Below, piece after piece: positions 15,843 through 26,877 of a stretch of DNA of 53,518 nt. Origin of the DNA: Paulinella micropora. Its lineage: Eukaryota > Cercozoa > Imbricatea > Euglyphida. Position numbers and translations under genes: made by a program. Each line of letters begins with the position of its first letter. Position 1 is the first letter of the stretch. The DNA lies in NCBI GenBank assembly GCA_009731375.1, contig BJOX01000046.1, forward strand, positions 1-53,518, written 5' to 3'. The notes beneath the pieces were generated by a model. The model ran no database searches. It saw only the letters and a list, made by a program, of their open reading frames with translations, and was not told the origin of the DNA.

Positions 15843-16034
15843 NNNNNNNNNNNNNNNNNNNNNNNNNNNNNNNNNNNNNNNNNNNNNNNNNNNNNNNNNN
15901 NNNNNNNNNNNNNNNNNNNNNNNNNNNNNNNNNNNNNNNNNNNNNNNNNNNNNNNNNNNNNNNNNNNNNNNNNNNNNNNNNNNNNNNNNNNNNNNNNNNN
16001 NNNNNNNNNNNNNNNNNNNNNNNNNNNNNNNGGG

Positions 16035-16090
<56 letters not shown>
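15843..16090. repeat. Gap (15843-16031, 189 N) and (GA)n tract
   Basis: The gap is followed by GGGGGG and then about 54 bp of GA dinucleotides. Confidence 0.95.
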
Positions 16091-16092
<2 letters not shown>

Positions 16093-16139
16093 CAGACAGA
16101 GAGAGAAATTAGTCCACGAGTTCGAACGTGTCCCACATC

Positions 16140-16814
16140 TCTTGGCGCATTGATCTACAGAGACACTCTCTTTAGGGGCACCACTACCTATCCTGGCAGC
16201 ACAGGAGCCTATGAGAACGTGGACAACAGCTTTCCCCAGACTGGAAGAGGTCTCAAGGGGTCTCACCCAGTACTTTCGGAGCATTTCCACCGTCGTCACT
16301 GTCCAAGGGAATGCTAGGATTCTGGATCGTGCGCACCTGATGGTTCAATGACAAATAGTACAAATGAGACACCAAGCTGGTTGGCTGGTGAAATAGCCTC
16401 CTTTCGATGTGCTCCCTGGCTGTGGCTGCAGCGAGTGGTGCGATAGCCGCGTTGCGAACGGCTGACTGTGCAGTGGGTGTTGCAAAGACATCTATGAGCG
16501 CGTTTGGGGACGGTTTGCCCCAGGAGCCATCTGACTTTGAGATCAGGATGCTCTCGTGATGGTTGCAGCAGATTAGACGGTTCGATCTCTACTTGCGCTC
16601 CACAGGCGGAGGAAAAACGCAAGCATCTGCACGTAGGTGTTGTACCTTCTTGTGACTGCGCCCGCAGCCGCATGGCATGATCGGGCTATGAAATGCTGTA
16701 CGTACGTCTCGCGTGCAAGCATGTATTGCACGTATGGCACGGAATGCCAAAATCAGCGATGTCTAGATACGCAAGGCCAGGGACGCGAGTGAGGATGGCA
16801 GCTCTGAACTCAGC

Positions 16815-16852
<38 letters not shown>

Positions 16853-17074
16853 AAATTCAGGGTTAGACGGCATGAGTGAGAAGGGGAGTGCACGGGCACC
16901 CGCTTGTTGGGCAGAGAGAAGAAGAGCTTTGCTTGCTGGGCTAGCAGCGTTAGAGAGTTCAACGGTTGCAAACCGGTACGGCCAGATGTGGTTTGACAGT
17001 TGTCTCTGCAGGTTGCGAGGAAAAGGTTGATTGGGAGTGAGGATTTCCTCAAGTAGCTCGGTGGTAACACCCAA
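16140..17074 (-). pseudogene. Decayed LINE-like retrotransposon, C-terminal region
   Basis: Three minus-strand frames together resemble the C-terminal region of LINE-type polyproteins. Order from 17074 down: a helical block ending in ALLLSAQQAGARALPFSLMP, then SDAEFRAAILTRVPGL, then a Cys-rich segment with CHTCNTC and CGCGRSH. After these come EIEPSNL and EHPDLKVR, then ALIDVFATPT followed by PLAAATAREHIER, then FVLFVIEPSGA. The EP..L, PDLKV and IDV spacing fits a PD-(D/E)XK restriction-like nuclease domain, as in families whose tails read REP, RPDL and DV. The frames are broken at least three times. One break coincides with a (TC)n tract inside the coding region (16820-16851), and other stops are present. 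The reading enters abruptly from a (TTG)n tract, so the RT part is absent. Family membership is inferred from remembered motif order. Confidence 0.6.
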
Positions 17075-17205
17075 GTTGTTGTTGTTGTTGTTGTTGTTGT
17101 TGCTGTTGTTGCTGTTGTTGTTGTTGTTGTTGTTGTTGTTTTGTTGTTGTTGTTGTTGTTGTGTTGTTCAAGTTAATTAATTAGTTGAATCAATAGCAAG
17201 GTGGA

Positions 17206-17236
<31 letters not shown>

Positions 17237-17458
17237 TGTTCCATTCAATTAATAATCAATGAGTAGTTGAAGTGTGGCTTGTTGATCTTGTTGTTTGTTG
17301 TTGTTGTTGTTGTTGTTGTTGTTCAATTTAATTAATAATTAATGGCTAGATTTGTTATTGTTGTTGTTGTTGTTGTTGTTGATCTTGTTCTTGTTGTTAG
17401 TTTTGTTGTTAGTGTTGTTGTTTATGTTGTTTTTGTTTTTGTTGAATTAATAAAGGAC

Positions 17459-17505
<47 letters not shown>

Positions 17506-17601
17506 GATTTTAACTAATAATGAATGGCTAGATAGAGTGGCTATCGTTTTTGTTGTTATTGTTGTTGTTGTTGTTGTTGTTGTTGTTCATTTAATAATTA
17601 A

Positions 17602-17636
<35 letters not shown>

Positions 17637-17745
17637 ATGCTGTTGTTTTTGCTGTTGCTGTTGTTGTTGCTGTTGTTGTTGCTGTTGCTGTTGTTGTTGC
17701 TGCTGCTGCTGCTGCTGTTGTTGTTGTTGTTGTTGTTGTCATCGT
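17075..17745. repeat. (TTG)n tract with diverged core copies
   Basis: TTG and TGC triplets are interrupted by AATTAATAATYAATGGCTAGA-like cores near 17168, 17240, 17325 and 17510. These are related to the 12.5-15.3 kb family. The 164-codon Val/Leu-rich frame here is compositional. Confidence 0.85.
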
Positions 17746-17954
17746 TAAATTATTTATTACTCACTTATTTACAGTTTCTTTATTTATCTATTTAATGTTT
17801 ATTTACATATCATTTTATCATTTATTCGTTGTTTAGGGCTTGATTTATTCGCTATTCATTTGCTTATTGTTGCATGCTTATTTACTATTCATTTGGCTAT
17901 TTCATTTTACTGCATTTTGTTTCATGTGATTCTGTGTCACTTTTTTTGTCAGTG

Positions 17955-19128
17955 ATGCCAGGCAAGTTGGTGGGCAAGCTTGCCGGGGCTCCCAGCCATA
18001 TCAAAAGCGCAGCCCATAAACACTTCAATGCTCTGACGCGCACGCAGGTCCTGTCTTTTCCACTCACAGGATCATAAAATCCAAAAGCCTTTACAGTCAT
18101 CCGCGAGCATATTTATGCTTATAACCAAGGCTTATCTAATGTGTACGCAGCGCTTTCAGACGTATGTGCGCCAAGCTTTCGAAGCAGTTGACGCAGACAG
18201 GGTAAGCATTTTCCGACTGTAAGTACACAGGCTCGTGCTCAATTGCTTCGTTAGGATGGAAAGGTCTCTGAGGAAGAGGCGTATGCAATGGTTCTTTTAT
18301 TGTACCTCAAAGTCGCTGCTTACATTACAATCTACCCAACCACCATACCCTCCCGCGAGCGAGTCTGCAAGGTAATAAGCATTTTTTTTCATCTTCATTA
18401 AATGCTTTTGAGTTATTCAGAGTATGTTTATGAAAATGTTTTTGAGTTACTCAGAGTTTGTTCATGAAAATTTTCATGAAAATGTTTTTGTGTGCTTGTG
18501 CGGTCTGTTGGAGGTGTTTCACTTGATGGACGAGGATAAAAGCGGCTTCATTGACCGGGAAGAGTTCTATGCGCTGGCCGTCGTGCTGTGCGAAGGCCTT
18601 GCTGCACGGCTGGGTGTGCAGCTGCTCGTCACGCTGTTGGTAGTGACCACCGTTGCCTCTTCTTTTGTTCCACCTGCGCCCTGCTTGTAGATCAGCCCCG
18701 CCGCGGCCATCTACCTGATAGACATGCTCTGTGTGCTGCTGCCCTCGTTGCGCTTGGGCTGGCTAGCAATACTGCGCCTCGACTTAATCTTCGCCATTCT
18801 TCTCAACATGTCGCTGATGCCTTTGCTCATCAACAAACTGGATGAGCTCTCTGCTTTCTGGTTCTCTTCCGCCCCAGCATCTGCGACCTCACCGGCGAGT
18901 GAGAAGCTCTGCGGAGACTCAGCAGCAGTGCTTTTTCACCCACCCCGCACGAAAGCACAAGCAGTGAAGACGCCTATATCCACTGAGCAGGACGAGCTTT
19001 GTGTTCCTGTATTAGAAGAGGAGCCAGGAAGACGCAGCAGTAGCTTCGGCGGTAGGATGTTGCATAGGTTACAGAATATGTTTAAGCGAAAGAGCAAAAA
19101 GGATAGCAGAGTAAAAATTAATTTATAG
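17955..19128 (+). CDS. Two-EF-hand membrane-associated protein, five exons
   Basis: Five exons join in phase with GT-AG introns: 17955-18047, 18151-18201, 18255-18371, 18514-18639 and 18691-19128. Every junction falls between codons, giving 274 residues. EF-hand 1 (DADRDGKVSEEE, about residues 45-56) is split by intron 2, and EF-hand 2 (DEDKSGFIDREE) lies at about 93-104. Both loops have acidic residues at positions 1, 3 and 12 and Gly at 6, so calcium binding is likely. Hydrophobic stretches follow each hand, and exon 5 opens with a long Leu/Ile-rich region (about residues 130-185) suggesting membrane segments. The tail is Ser/Lys-rich (KRKSKKDSR). The first ATG follows a pyrimidine-rich TTTTTTTGTCAG, so an upstream exon is possible. 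The intron 1 donor (GTCCTG) is the weakest. No specific family is recognised. This is the only convincing host-type gene in the window, about 18 kb from the chromosome end. Confidence 0.75.
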
Positions 19129-19302
19129 AAGAGCCTACTTAAAAAATTCTTCATGGTCGAAGAAACGGAGAGCGCTTAAAGTTTCTGATAAATATTATTG
19201 CATCCTAAAATAGATTTGTCTGATTTCCTATTATCTACATCCCCTTCCCCCTCCACCTCTCCACCCTCCCAATATACACACAGAGACACCCTTTCTTCTT
19301 CT

Positions 19303-19351
<49 letters not shown>

Positions 19352-19540
19352 TTCTTCTTCTTCTTCTTCTTCTTCTTTGTCTTCTTTGTCTTCTTTGTCT
19401 TCTTTGTTTTCTTTGTTTTCTTTGTCTTCGTCTGCTTCTGCTTCTTCAACTTTTTCTGCTTTTGTTTCTGCATCTGCTGATGCTGATGCTGATGTTTCTG
19501 CTCATGCTGCTGCTGCCGCACTGCTGCCTATCCATATAAT
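19129..19540. repeat. 3' flank of the EF-hand gene with (TTTC)n and (TTC)n
   Basis: About 150 bp of unique sequence after the stop leads into TTTC, TTC, TTCTTTGTC and CTGATG repeats (19286-19510). Confidence 0.85.
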
Positions 19541-21699
19541 GACAGAAAAGTTCTAGTAATATTCTGTTTTTCAGGCTTTACCAGCATGAAATAAAAGAAG
19601 CATTTCTGATACCATTAGAAAAATTACATAGAATGACAGTAACTAATCTGCTACAAAACATAATTTCACTAAGGATTATCTATAACAGCCAAGGATCTAG
19701 TTTAGTAACCTGCTGATACTGTTCGTTCTGTCACGATACATCCTTAGGTTTTGATGATGAAAATAAGAACTTAACGTCAACATTCAGTCTCAGATCAGAA
19801 GTAAAGGTTTTATGTTATTTTTTAACAAGACTAGCACTTGTGGATCTGATTCACAACTAATTTGCGCATCGATAAGTGTACCACACCAACGTGTATACTG
19901 AATATTTAATCACAAAATAACGCAAGAAAGCGCAAATGTCTTTTAACAGAGAATGGTCACGAGGAACCAAGAACAAAAAGGCAGTTGCAGGAAGGAAAGG
20001 TAATTGTCATTATCTAACTGATTTTTTTTTCACTTTTAAGTTAGTGGAAATGATCTCCGTAAATAACGGTGAATAGTGTGACAATGTGATAAAAGGATAG
20101 ATATTAATAACTGTTAGCTTTTTATATTTTCAATTAATAAAAGCAGTGAATATCATTAATAGATTTCAGGATGTTCTGTGTAGGCGCAGATAGGCAAATA
20201 TGCAAACTTTTCTTGTACCCCTGTACACCGATGAGCTGTATCTCGTCAAGATATAGTTATATCAGTTTTTATTTATATACTTTTGAGCCGGTTGATAATA
20301 TTAAGATATATAACCGGTACTACTTTTTTAAGCAAGATAATATTATCGTTAGGGGTGACATTGGAGAATGGCTTTCTGTTTCCTTTTTATTGCTTGGCTC
20401 TGACAGTCTCCTATATTTTCCGACATACTGGTTTCCTCTCTTTTGTAGAGTAGGAAGATTATTTTATTTTCAAAATGCTTTTAGAATTGGATTGATGAAT
20501 ACCCCGGCTTGCAGTAAATAATATCTTTTGATTATAACTGACAAAAGTGGAGTCACAGCCTAGATTTTTCTATCCTCTAAATTTCAATCAGGCAATTTAA
20601 AAAAAGCCACTCCCCTAAGCAAAGGAAGAAGGAAAGGCAGTGGAGAAGTGTAGGAAAGGAGTTGAGGAGGTGTTAGGAATTTGCAGTGCACAAAAACAGC
20701 AGTGAAACCTTGCACAGAGGCCCACAAAGCGGCACGGCAAGACACACGTTGTGTGTACGACTATGACACCTACAGTAGTGTGTTTGGTGAAGTGTGGGAC
20801 TGATAACGTTTATTAGGTAATTACCCTGTCACTCACGGACCTAGTACTTTTATACACTCCGGTTTGCTGAGAGACTTCGTTAGAAGCCGCGATGCCCAAT
20901 CGACACTTTAATCCGCAAGTAGATAGCAGAACTGACAACTCAGAGGTAGTAACGAAACTGAATAAAAGTCCGCACGACTGTAATTATTACACAATGATTA
21001 TTGTCCAATCCTGAATGCCAATAAAGTCCGTTACGTCCGTTACTCTTATTGACTAGAACTACACTGTCATTCGACTATACGAAATAAATAACTCTCCCAC
21101 TCATAAAGCAATTACTAACGGTAAACGTAATTAACCTTCCTTAGTTCTATGTCGATATGCAAGTAATGATTAATACCTCTATGATTAATAATTATTGCAA
21201 TGCGATAAATAGCCCACCATTTCAAATTGTAAGATTGAAATGGTTGCTAAGTCACAAAACTGAAAAAAACTTGACATTCCATTCCAGTCCAACCGCCTTT
21301 GTTTCGTTACCACAATTGCATCTCGATGTTACGATTAAAACATCAGCAGTAGGTCTTTCAAGTATGACCATATTAGTACGTAAACTGAATTACATCACCG
21401 ACTCATTGAGTCCAATATAATTAGTTGAATTCTGCCATCCCGCCAATAATGAAAATTACGCGTCGTACAGTAGGCTCCGATGACTGATGTCCTCTTCCCG
21501 CCCTCGTTGCGATACGATCGATGGTGGTGCAAACCACACGCCTCGCATTCGCGCTCGACTTTCAAGTCCACGGGAACATCTTCTCAATGCGCTCGACTAC
21601 CTGCGCAAAACACTTCCTGCACACTCCAAAGAGAGAAAACACAGCTAATCTGCGGAAATTTGCGCATTTTACGTGAGCTTACAGACTTGAGAAATAAAT
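19541..21699. other. AT-rich intergenic region
   Basis: No convincing gene. A 116-codon frame (20171-20521, +) is rich in Phe/Tyr/Ile, has no recognised motif and overlaps a repeat. The stretch from 20178 to about 20370 is a diverged inverted copy of 29620-29785 (shared GTAGGCGCAGATAGG, CCCCT and AACCGG). Part of 21400-21699 could be the 3' end of the copia element, but no LTR was identified. Confidence 0.5.
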
Positions 21700-23331
21700 T
21701 TATGGATCAAGTTTTACCATAAACTTACTAACGAGATATTCAAACTGATCTTTTGGAACATGTTTTGTTAGTACGTCTGCAATATGTTTCTTTGTCCCTA
21801 CTTTCACAAATTTAATCTCATTGTCTCTCTGTGGGTGATGAATGAAATGAAGTTCTAGGGGTAAGTGCTTGATGCGTGGTCCTGACACTCCCCTTTCAGC
21901 TGCTAAGATAGTCTGAACGTTGTCCTCATAAAGCTCTATCGGTCCCTTCTGTGCTATTTCTAACTCTTCCGTGATATGTCGGATAGCTAATCCCTCCCGT
22001 ATACATTCTGCTGCCGCAAAAATTTCAGCATCATTAGAGCTGAGTGCGATTCTTGTCTGTCGCTTTGATAACCAAGCTACCGGGTCTCCTCCCCAAAGCA
22101 CTACGTAACCTGTGCCTGACTTTCCGGTCTTTTTACAGACTTTATGTGCTGCATCGGGCCACAGAGTAATCCGCGGGTATGTTCTTCCTTCTTGAGATGA
22201 TCTAGGCCCGTGAAATGCGATACCGCGAAATGAACTTTTCAAATACCTAAAGATCCTACCTAATAAGGCATAAGCAAGTCCTGGATCTACCGTCTGCATA
22301 ACGCTAGCTGCATTGAGTGCTTGATCTGCGTCTGGGCGTGTCATCTTTGTTAGAAACAAAAGCTTCCCTACCAAACTAGATATTGAATGGTTCCTAAGGG
22401 CGCTGGTTTCTCCCAATGGGTTCGGGGTCATGCTCAGCACTAGTACTGACTGGTCGAACATCGGCATATCCTACATCCTTTAAAATCTGCTTCTGATACT
22501 TCTTCTGATACAATAAGATGCGTCCTCCTTCCTGAATTATTTCTATCCCTTTGAACTCCTTAGCCACTCTCAACCGTTTGAGAGGATGAAACTTTTCTAG
22601 TTTACTAGCAAAGCGTTCGTGCGCTTGTTCGTTAGGAGCTGAGAAAATAAGATCGTCTACATGGAAAATACCTATGATAGCGTCTCTTATGGGTTTGTCC
22701 TTTTCTACGAACATACATAAATCTGAGTCTAGTAACCTGAATCCTAATTCTTCCAACTTAGGGGCTAATATCTCATACTATCTTCTACCAGCTTGCGGCG
22801 CGCCATACAAAGCTCCATCTACTCTCCATATCATGCCCTCATGCTCCTCTCTGTCTATCCCATCGGGTGCATAAGCATAAACAGGATCATGCATGCGTGC
22901 ATTCAGATAAGCATTTTTGAAGTCTATACCGTATAGCTTATGTCCATGCCATGCTGCAAGCTTAGATAAAAAGAGTAATGAGCGATGTGCGGCACAAGGT
23001 ACAAATAGTTGATCCGGGTTATAGCTAACTCCTGGCTCTAGCATATCTCCCCTTAGAGCTAACCTTGACTTAATGAACTTACGTCCTTTCTCGTCTAGTT
23101 TAAGTTTATGTACCCATGTGAGTCTCACTACTTTTACTCCTTTCTCTTTAGCTTCATTGGGGCTTACCCACGTGTAAGTGTTAAAAGACTTTAGAGCTTC
23201 AATCTCTTTATCCATCCCTGCCTTCAACTCTTTTGCAGTTAAGCCCTCATCTACGATTGCCTGTGGTATCTTTAGTGTCAGGTACAGTAGCGCAGTGGTG
23301 TGATCCTCTACGATACTTTCTGCGGACATAT
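21700..23331 (-). pseudogene. Ty1/copia RT and RNase H, inactivated
   Basis: Three minus-strand frames give the back half of a copia Pol. 23329-22781 encodes the RT start (TWVHKLKLDEKG, IDFKNAYLNA, GALYGAPQAG). An in-frame TAG at 22780-22778 sits where copia RTs have Trp. The same frame then continues to 22394 with FHVDDLIFSA, equivalent to the YVDD catalytic box with His for Tyr. A shift near 22400-22467 leads into the 255-codon frame 22467-21700. That frame carries the connection and RNase H: KSGTGYVVLWGG, WLSKRQTRIALSSNDAE, YEDN and ADVLTKHV, in the canonical copia order. The 5' part of the same element most likely lies at 31264-33720; the CACTA-type insert begins right after the first codons here. 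A transposition fossil, not an active gene. Confidence 0.9.
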
Positions 23332-23347
23332 CACTATGGGGACAAAA
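23332..23347 (+). repeat. CACTA element left terminal inverted repeat
   Basis: CACTATGGGGACAAAA, preceded by the TAT target duplication at 23329-23331. Confidence 0.9.
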
Positions 23348-23379
23348 ATGCTGATTCTAGCGAAAAACTGATTCCGTCG

Positions 23380-24345
23380 ACTATTTGACGATAATCGGAC
23401 CTACATGAGATCCTTTCGCAACATATGTGATGCGATCTTTTTGACGATGCACACTTTTACGTTGACGATAGAATCAGTTTATGATGCAATCACATTTTTA
23501 CGTTGACGATAAAATCACACATTGACGATAGAATCAGTTTACGATGCAATCACATTGACGCAATAATCTTGACGATGGCATCACCTATTTGATGATGGCA
23601 TCACCTATTTGATGATCCAGTCACATTTTAGATTCTAACTATTTACGATGCCATCATCTATTTAATGATCCAGTCACATATTAAATCACGCTATTTACGA
23701 TGTCATCATCTATTGATGATCCGTTCATCTAATATGTGATCCGGTTGTATACTAAATCGTTATCTATTGATGATGTCATCGTCTATTGATGATGCCGTCA
23801 TCTATTGATAATGCCATCATCTTTTTGATGATGCCGTCATCTAATATGTGATCCGGTTGTATATTGAATCGTCATCTATTGATGATGCCATCATCTATTG
23901 ATGATCCGGTCATCTAATATGTGATCCGGCTGTTATTAAATCGTCATCTGTTGATGATGCCATCATCTATTTGATGATCCGGTCATCTAATATGTGATCC
24001 GGTTGTATATTAAATTGATGACGGTATCATCTATTTGATGATGGCATCATCTATTTAATGATGGTATCATCTAATATGTGATCCGGTTGTATATTAAATT
24101 GATGATGGCATCATCTATTTGATGATGGCATCATCTATTTGATGATGGCATCATCTATTTTGTGATCCGGTTGAATATTAAATTGATGATGACATCATCT
24201 ATTTGATGATGGCATCATTCTATTTGATGATGGCATCATCAAATAGATGATGCCATCATCAAATAAATGATGCCATCATCAATTTGATGATGCCATCATC
24301 TATTGATGATCCCATCATCTATTGATGATCCTATCATCTATATTT
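23380..24345. repeat. Palindromic GATGATG-N-CATCATC satellite, left subterminal array
   Basis: Units of about 20 bp (GATGATGGCATCATCTATTT and variants) alternate with AATATGTGATCCGGTTGTAT units. Each core is a 15-bp palindrome with one central base. Orientation of the asymmetric flank (CTATTT or AAATAG) reverses at 24220-24246, a 27-bp palindrome centred on 24233. Subterminal repeats that bind transposase are known in CACTA elements; that role here is inference. Confidence 0.85.
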
Positions 24346-24820
24346 CCAGGCTTTGCACTTACATTGAAAACTCAACAAACGCTTATACTCATTGCCCTTC
24401 CTTAGTACTTTCTCCCAACTCGCTCCTGTAACCATTCTTACCCCAGTCGTAAATCCAGTGGCTCGTCCAGTACACCATTCGTAAATCCAGTGGCTCGTCC
24501 AGTACACCATTCTTACTCCAGTCCGGAAACCGGTTCCTGCTTACATGATCCGCTACTGGACTACCGATCCTGAAGCCGGCCACGTTCAGAGCCTACGAGG
24601 AAGGTATTGGAACTCTGTTGTATTACAACTGTGATTTGTTTCACAACTGAGTTCAAATATTGATGATGCAGTCATAATATTGATGATGTAATCATAAATT
24701 TGAAGATGCAATCATAATTTTGAATATGCAGTCATAATATTGATGATGTAATCATAAATTTGAAGATGCAATCATAATTTTGAAAATGCAATCATAATTT
24801 TGAAGATGCAATCATAAGTG
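24346..24820. other. CACTA interior: unique segment and a second satellite type
   Basis: 24440-24515 holds two direct copies of a 33-bp segment containing CCAGTGGCTCGTCCAG. 24655-24815 holds ATGATGYAATCATAAWTTTGA units, a related but distinct palindromic repeat. Confidence 0.7.
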
Positions 24821-24824
24821 TGCC

Positions 24825-25484
24825 CTACCAAAACGACGCGCTTGGCCTTCTTTTGTTTCTTGTCCGCTCGCCAGTACCCAAGAGATCATTCACGCTGAGG
24901 TAATCAACAAAAACTTTATTCTTCGCTTTTACTTTGCCATCCCAAACTTTCTTCAAGCGTTCCAGGTCCACCTGGCTGTCGGTTTTCACCAACGCGAACT
25001 TAGTAGCGCTTTTGACGGCCTGGCTGACACGCATGTTGACTAGCTCGACCAACACCGTCCACCAGGGCAGCTTTACTCCTTCGTAAGTAGAGTCTGGTAT
25101 TGTGAGTACCTGCCAACAAGGCAGCAAGGCAAAGTTACGACAGAAAAGAATATTGTTACCGAACAGAACAAGGATGAGATACCTTGACCTTGAAGCAAAT
25201 GTTGCATTGAACATTATCTGTCAAGGTGCCGGCCGTCAAAACGTACAGATATTCTGAACCTTCCACTCTCGGCGCACAGTTGCTGGCGGCTCCTTGAGAT
25301 GAAACGGGCCGCGATACCACTCCTCCACGGATGCAGGCTGTGACTGTGGCTTGCCTTCGTACGGTTTGCCACATGTACAGCTACTGCAGAATCTAGTAGC
25401 TGGTGCAACCGGCTGTTTGCAGTAGCCACAGGCATCGTCCCCCGGGGCAAGCGAAGATCTTTTCTGTTGCACTTTACCAGAACG
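24825..25484 (-). CDS. Unrecognised zinc-ribbon-like gene carried by the CACTA element
   Basis: On the minus strand an exon follows a TTTTTGAATGCAG acceptor at 25485-25497. It encodes KVQQKRSSLAPGDDACGYCK, then CSSCTCGKPY, a CxxC...CxxC pair like a zinc ribbon, then PASVEEWYRGPFHLKEPPA. A second CxxC (VQCNICFKVK) follows in another frame, so there is a +1 shift or unseen splice near 25250-25262. A clean 73-nt GT-AG intron (25182-25110) leads in phase to exon 25109-24825. That exon encodes 94 residues including YEGVKLPWWTVLVELVNMRV and ends SFW-stop. The sequence is unlike the surrounding satellite. It could be a captured host gene, an element-encoded DNA-binding protein, or a pseudogene. The start is unknown, since exon 1 begins at an acceptor and upstream exons are not seen. 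Confidence 0.45.
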
Positions 25485-25565
25485 CTGCATTCAAAAACAC
25501 ACATGGTATCTACGTCAACACCGCAGTGGCACAAGGCAATTAATGCAATTACTTGTTAGTGATGC

Positions 25566-25765
25566 AATGAGCAAATTATGTGATGCAATCAGCAATATGT
25601 GATGCCATCAGCAATATGTGATGCCATCAGCATTATGTGATGCCATCAGCAATATATGATGCCATCAGCAATATGTGATGCCATCAGCAATATGTGATGC
25701 CATCAGCAATATGTGATGCCATCAGCAATATGTGATGCCATCAGCAATATGTGATGCAATATGCA
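25566..25765 (+). repeat. 19-bp tandem repeat TGTGATGCCATCAGCAATA
   Basis: About ten near-perfect 19-bp units, a separate array type within the CACTA element. Confidence 0.9.
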
Positions 25766-25779
25766 ATCAGCAACATGTG

Positions 25780-26150
<371 letters not shown>

Positions 26151-26324
26151 ATCGGTTCCTTTCCGAGCTTTTCCCTTCAGTGCGGCTTGGTGCTGGCGCT
26201 GCGCAGTAGTGACGTCGTCCTGTACTGCTGCCCAGACCTGCAGGTTCCGCTTTGGGGGCGGTCGGCAACTACAATAAAATTCAAACATGTGTGCAGTGAA
26301 CACGTCTGTTTTTGGTTGCATACA

Positions 26325-26661
26325 TGTTGAGAGATGTTGAGAGATGTTGAGAGATATTGAGAGATGTCGAGAGATGTCGAGAGATGTCGAGAGATGTCGA
26401 AGACGATGTGGAGACATGTCGAGAGATGTCGAGAGAGATGTTGAGAGATGTTGAGAGATGTTGTGAGATGTCGAGATATGTCGAGAGAGATGCCGAGATA
26501 TGTCGAGAGATGTCGAGAGAGATGTTGAGAGATGTCGAGAGATGTCGAGAGACGTTGAGAGATGTCGCGAGATGTCGAGAGAGATGTTAAGAGATGTTAA
26601 GAGATATTGAGAGAGATGTTGAGAGATGTTGAGAGAGATGTTGAGAGAGATGTTGAGAAAT

Positions 26662-26705
<44 letters not shown>
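26325..26705 (+). repeat. GAGAGATGTYGA minisatellite ending in (GA)n
   Basis: Units of 10-12 bp (GAGAGATGTTGA or GAGAGATGTCGA) repeat from about 26325 to 26665 and pass into pure GA. The unit looks like a GA tract with periodic ATGTYG insertions. Confidence 0.9.
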
Positions 26706-26710
<5 letters not shown>

Positions 26711-26877
26711 ACCTTTTTGTCTTTGCTTGTAGTGGGACATAATGTGATGCAATCCATGCAAACGACTTTTTGAACTGACGCTAAAACAGTCAAATGAAGC
26801 CGGAACTTTGCAATTCCTGTACGAAAACGTCCTTTGCCTTTTTCTTCCGTATCATGTTTCAAGTTTTTGACCGTTAC

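Noticed and set aside
15682-16299. 205-codon frame
   Set aside because: It spans 189 Ns and a GA tract. Only the end near 16140-16299 shows LINE-like text, already covered by the relic.
20171-20521. 116-codon frame in the AT-rich region
   Set aside because: No motif, skewed composition, and it overlaps a repeated segment.
25566-25765. Regular 19-bp repeats considered as a CRISPR-like array
   Set aside because: Units are directly adjacent with no spacers, and the setting is eukaryotic satellite DNA.
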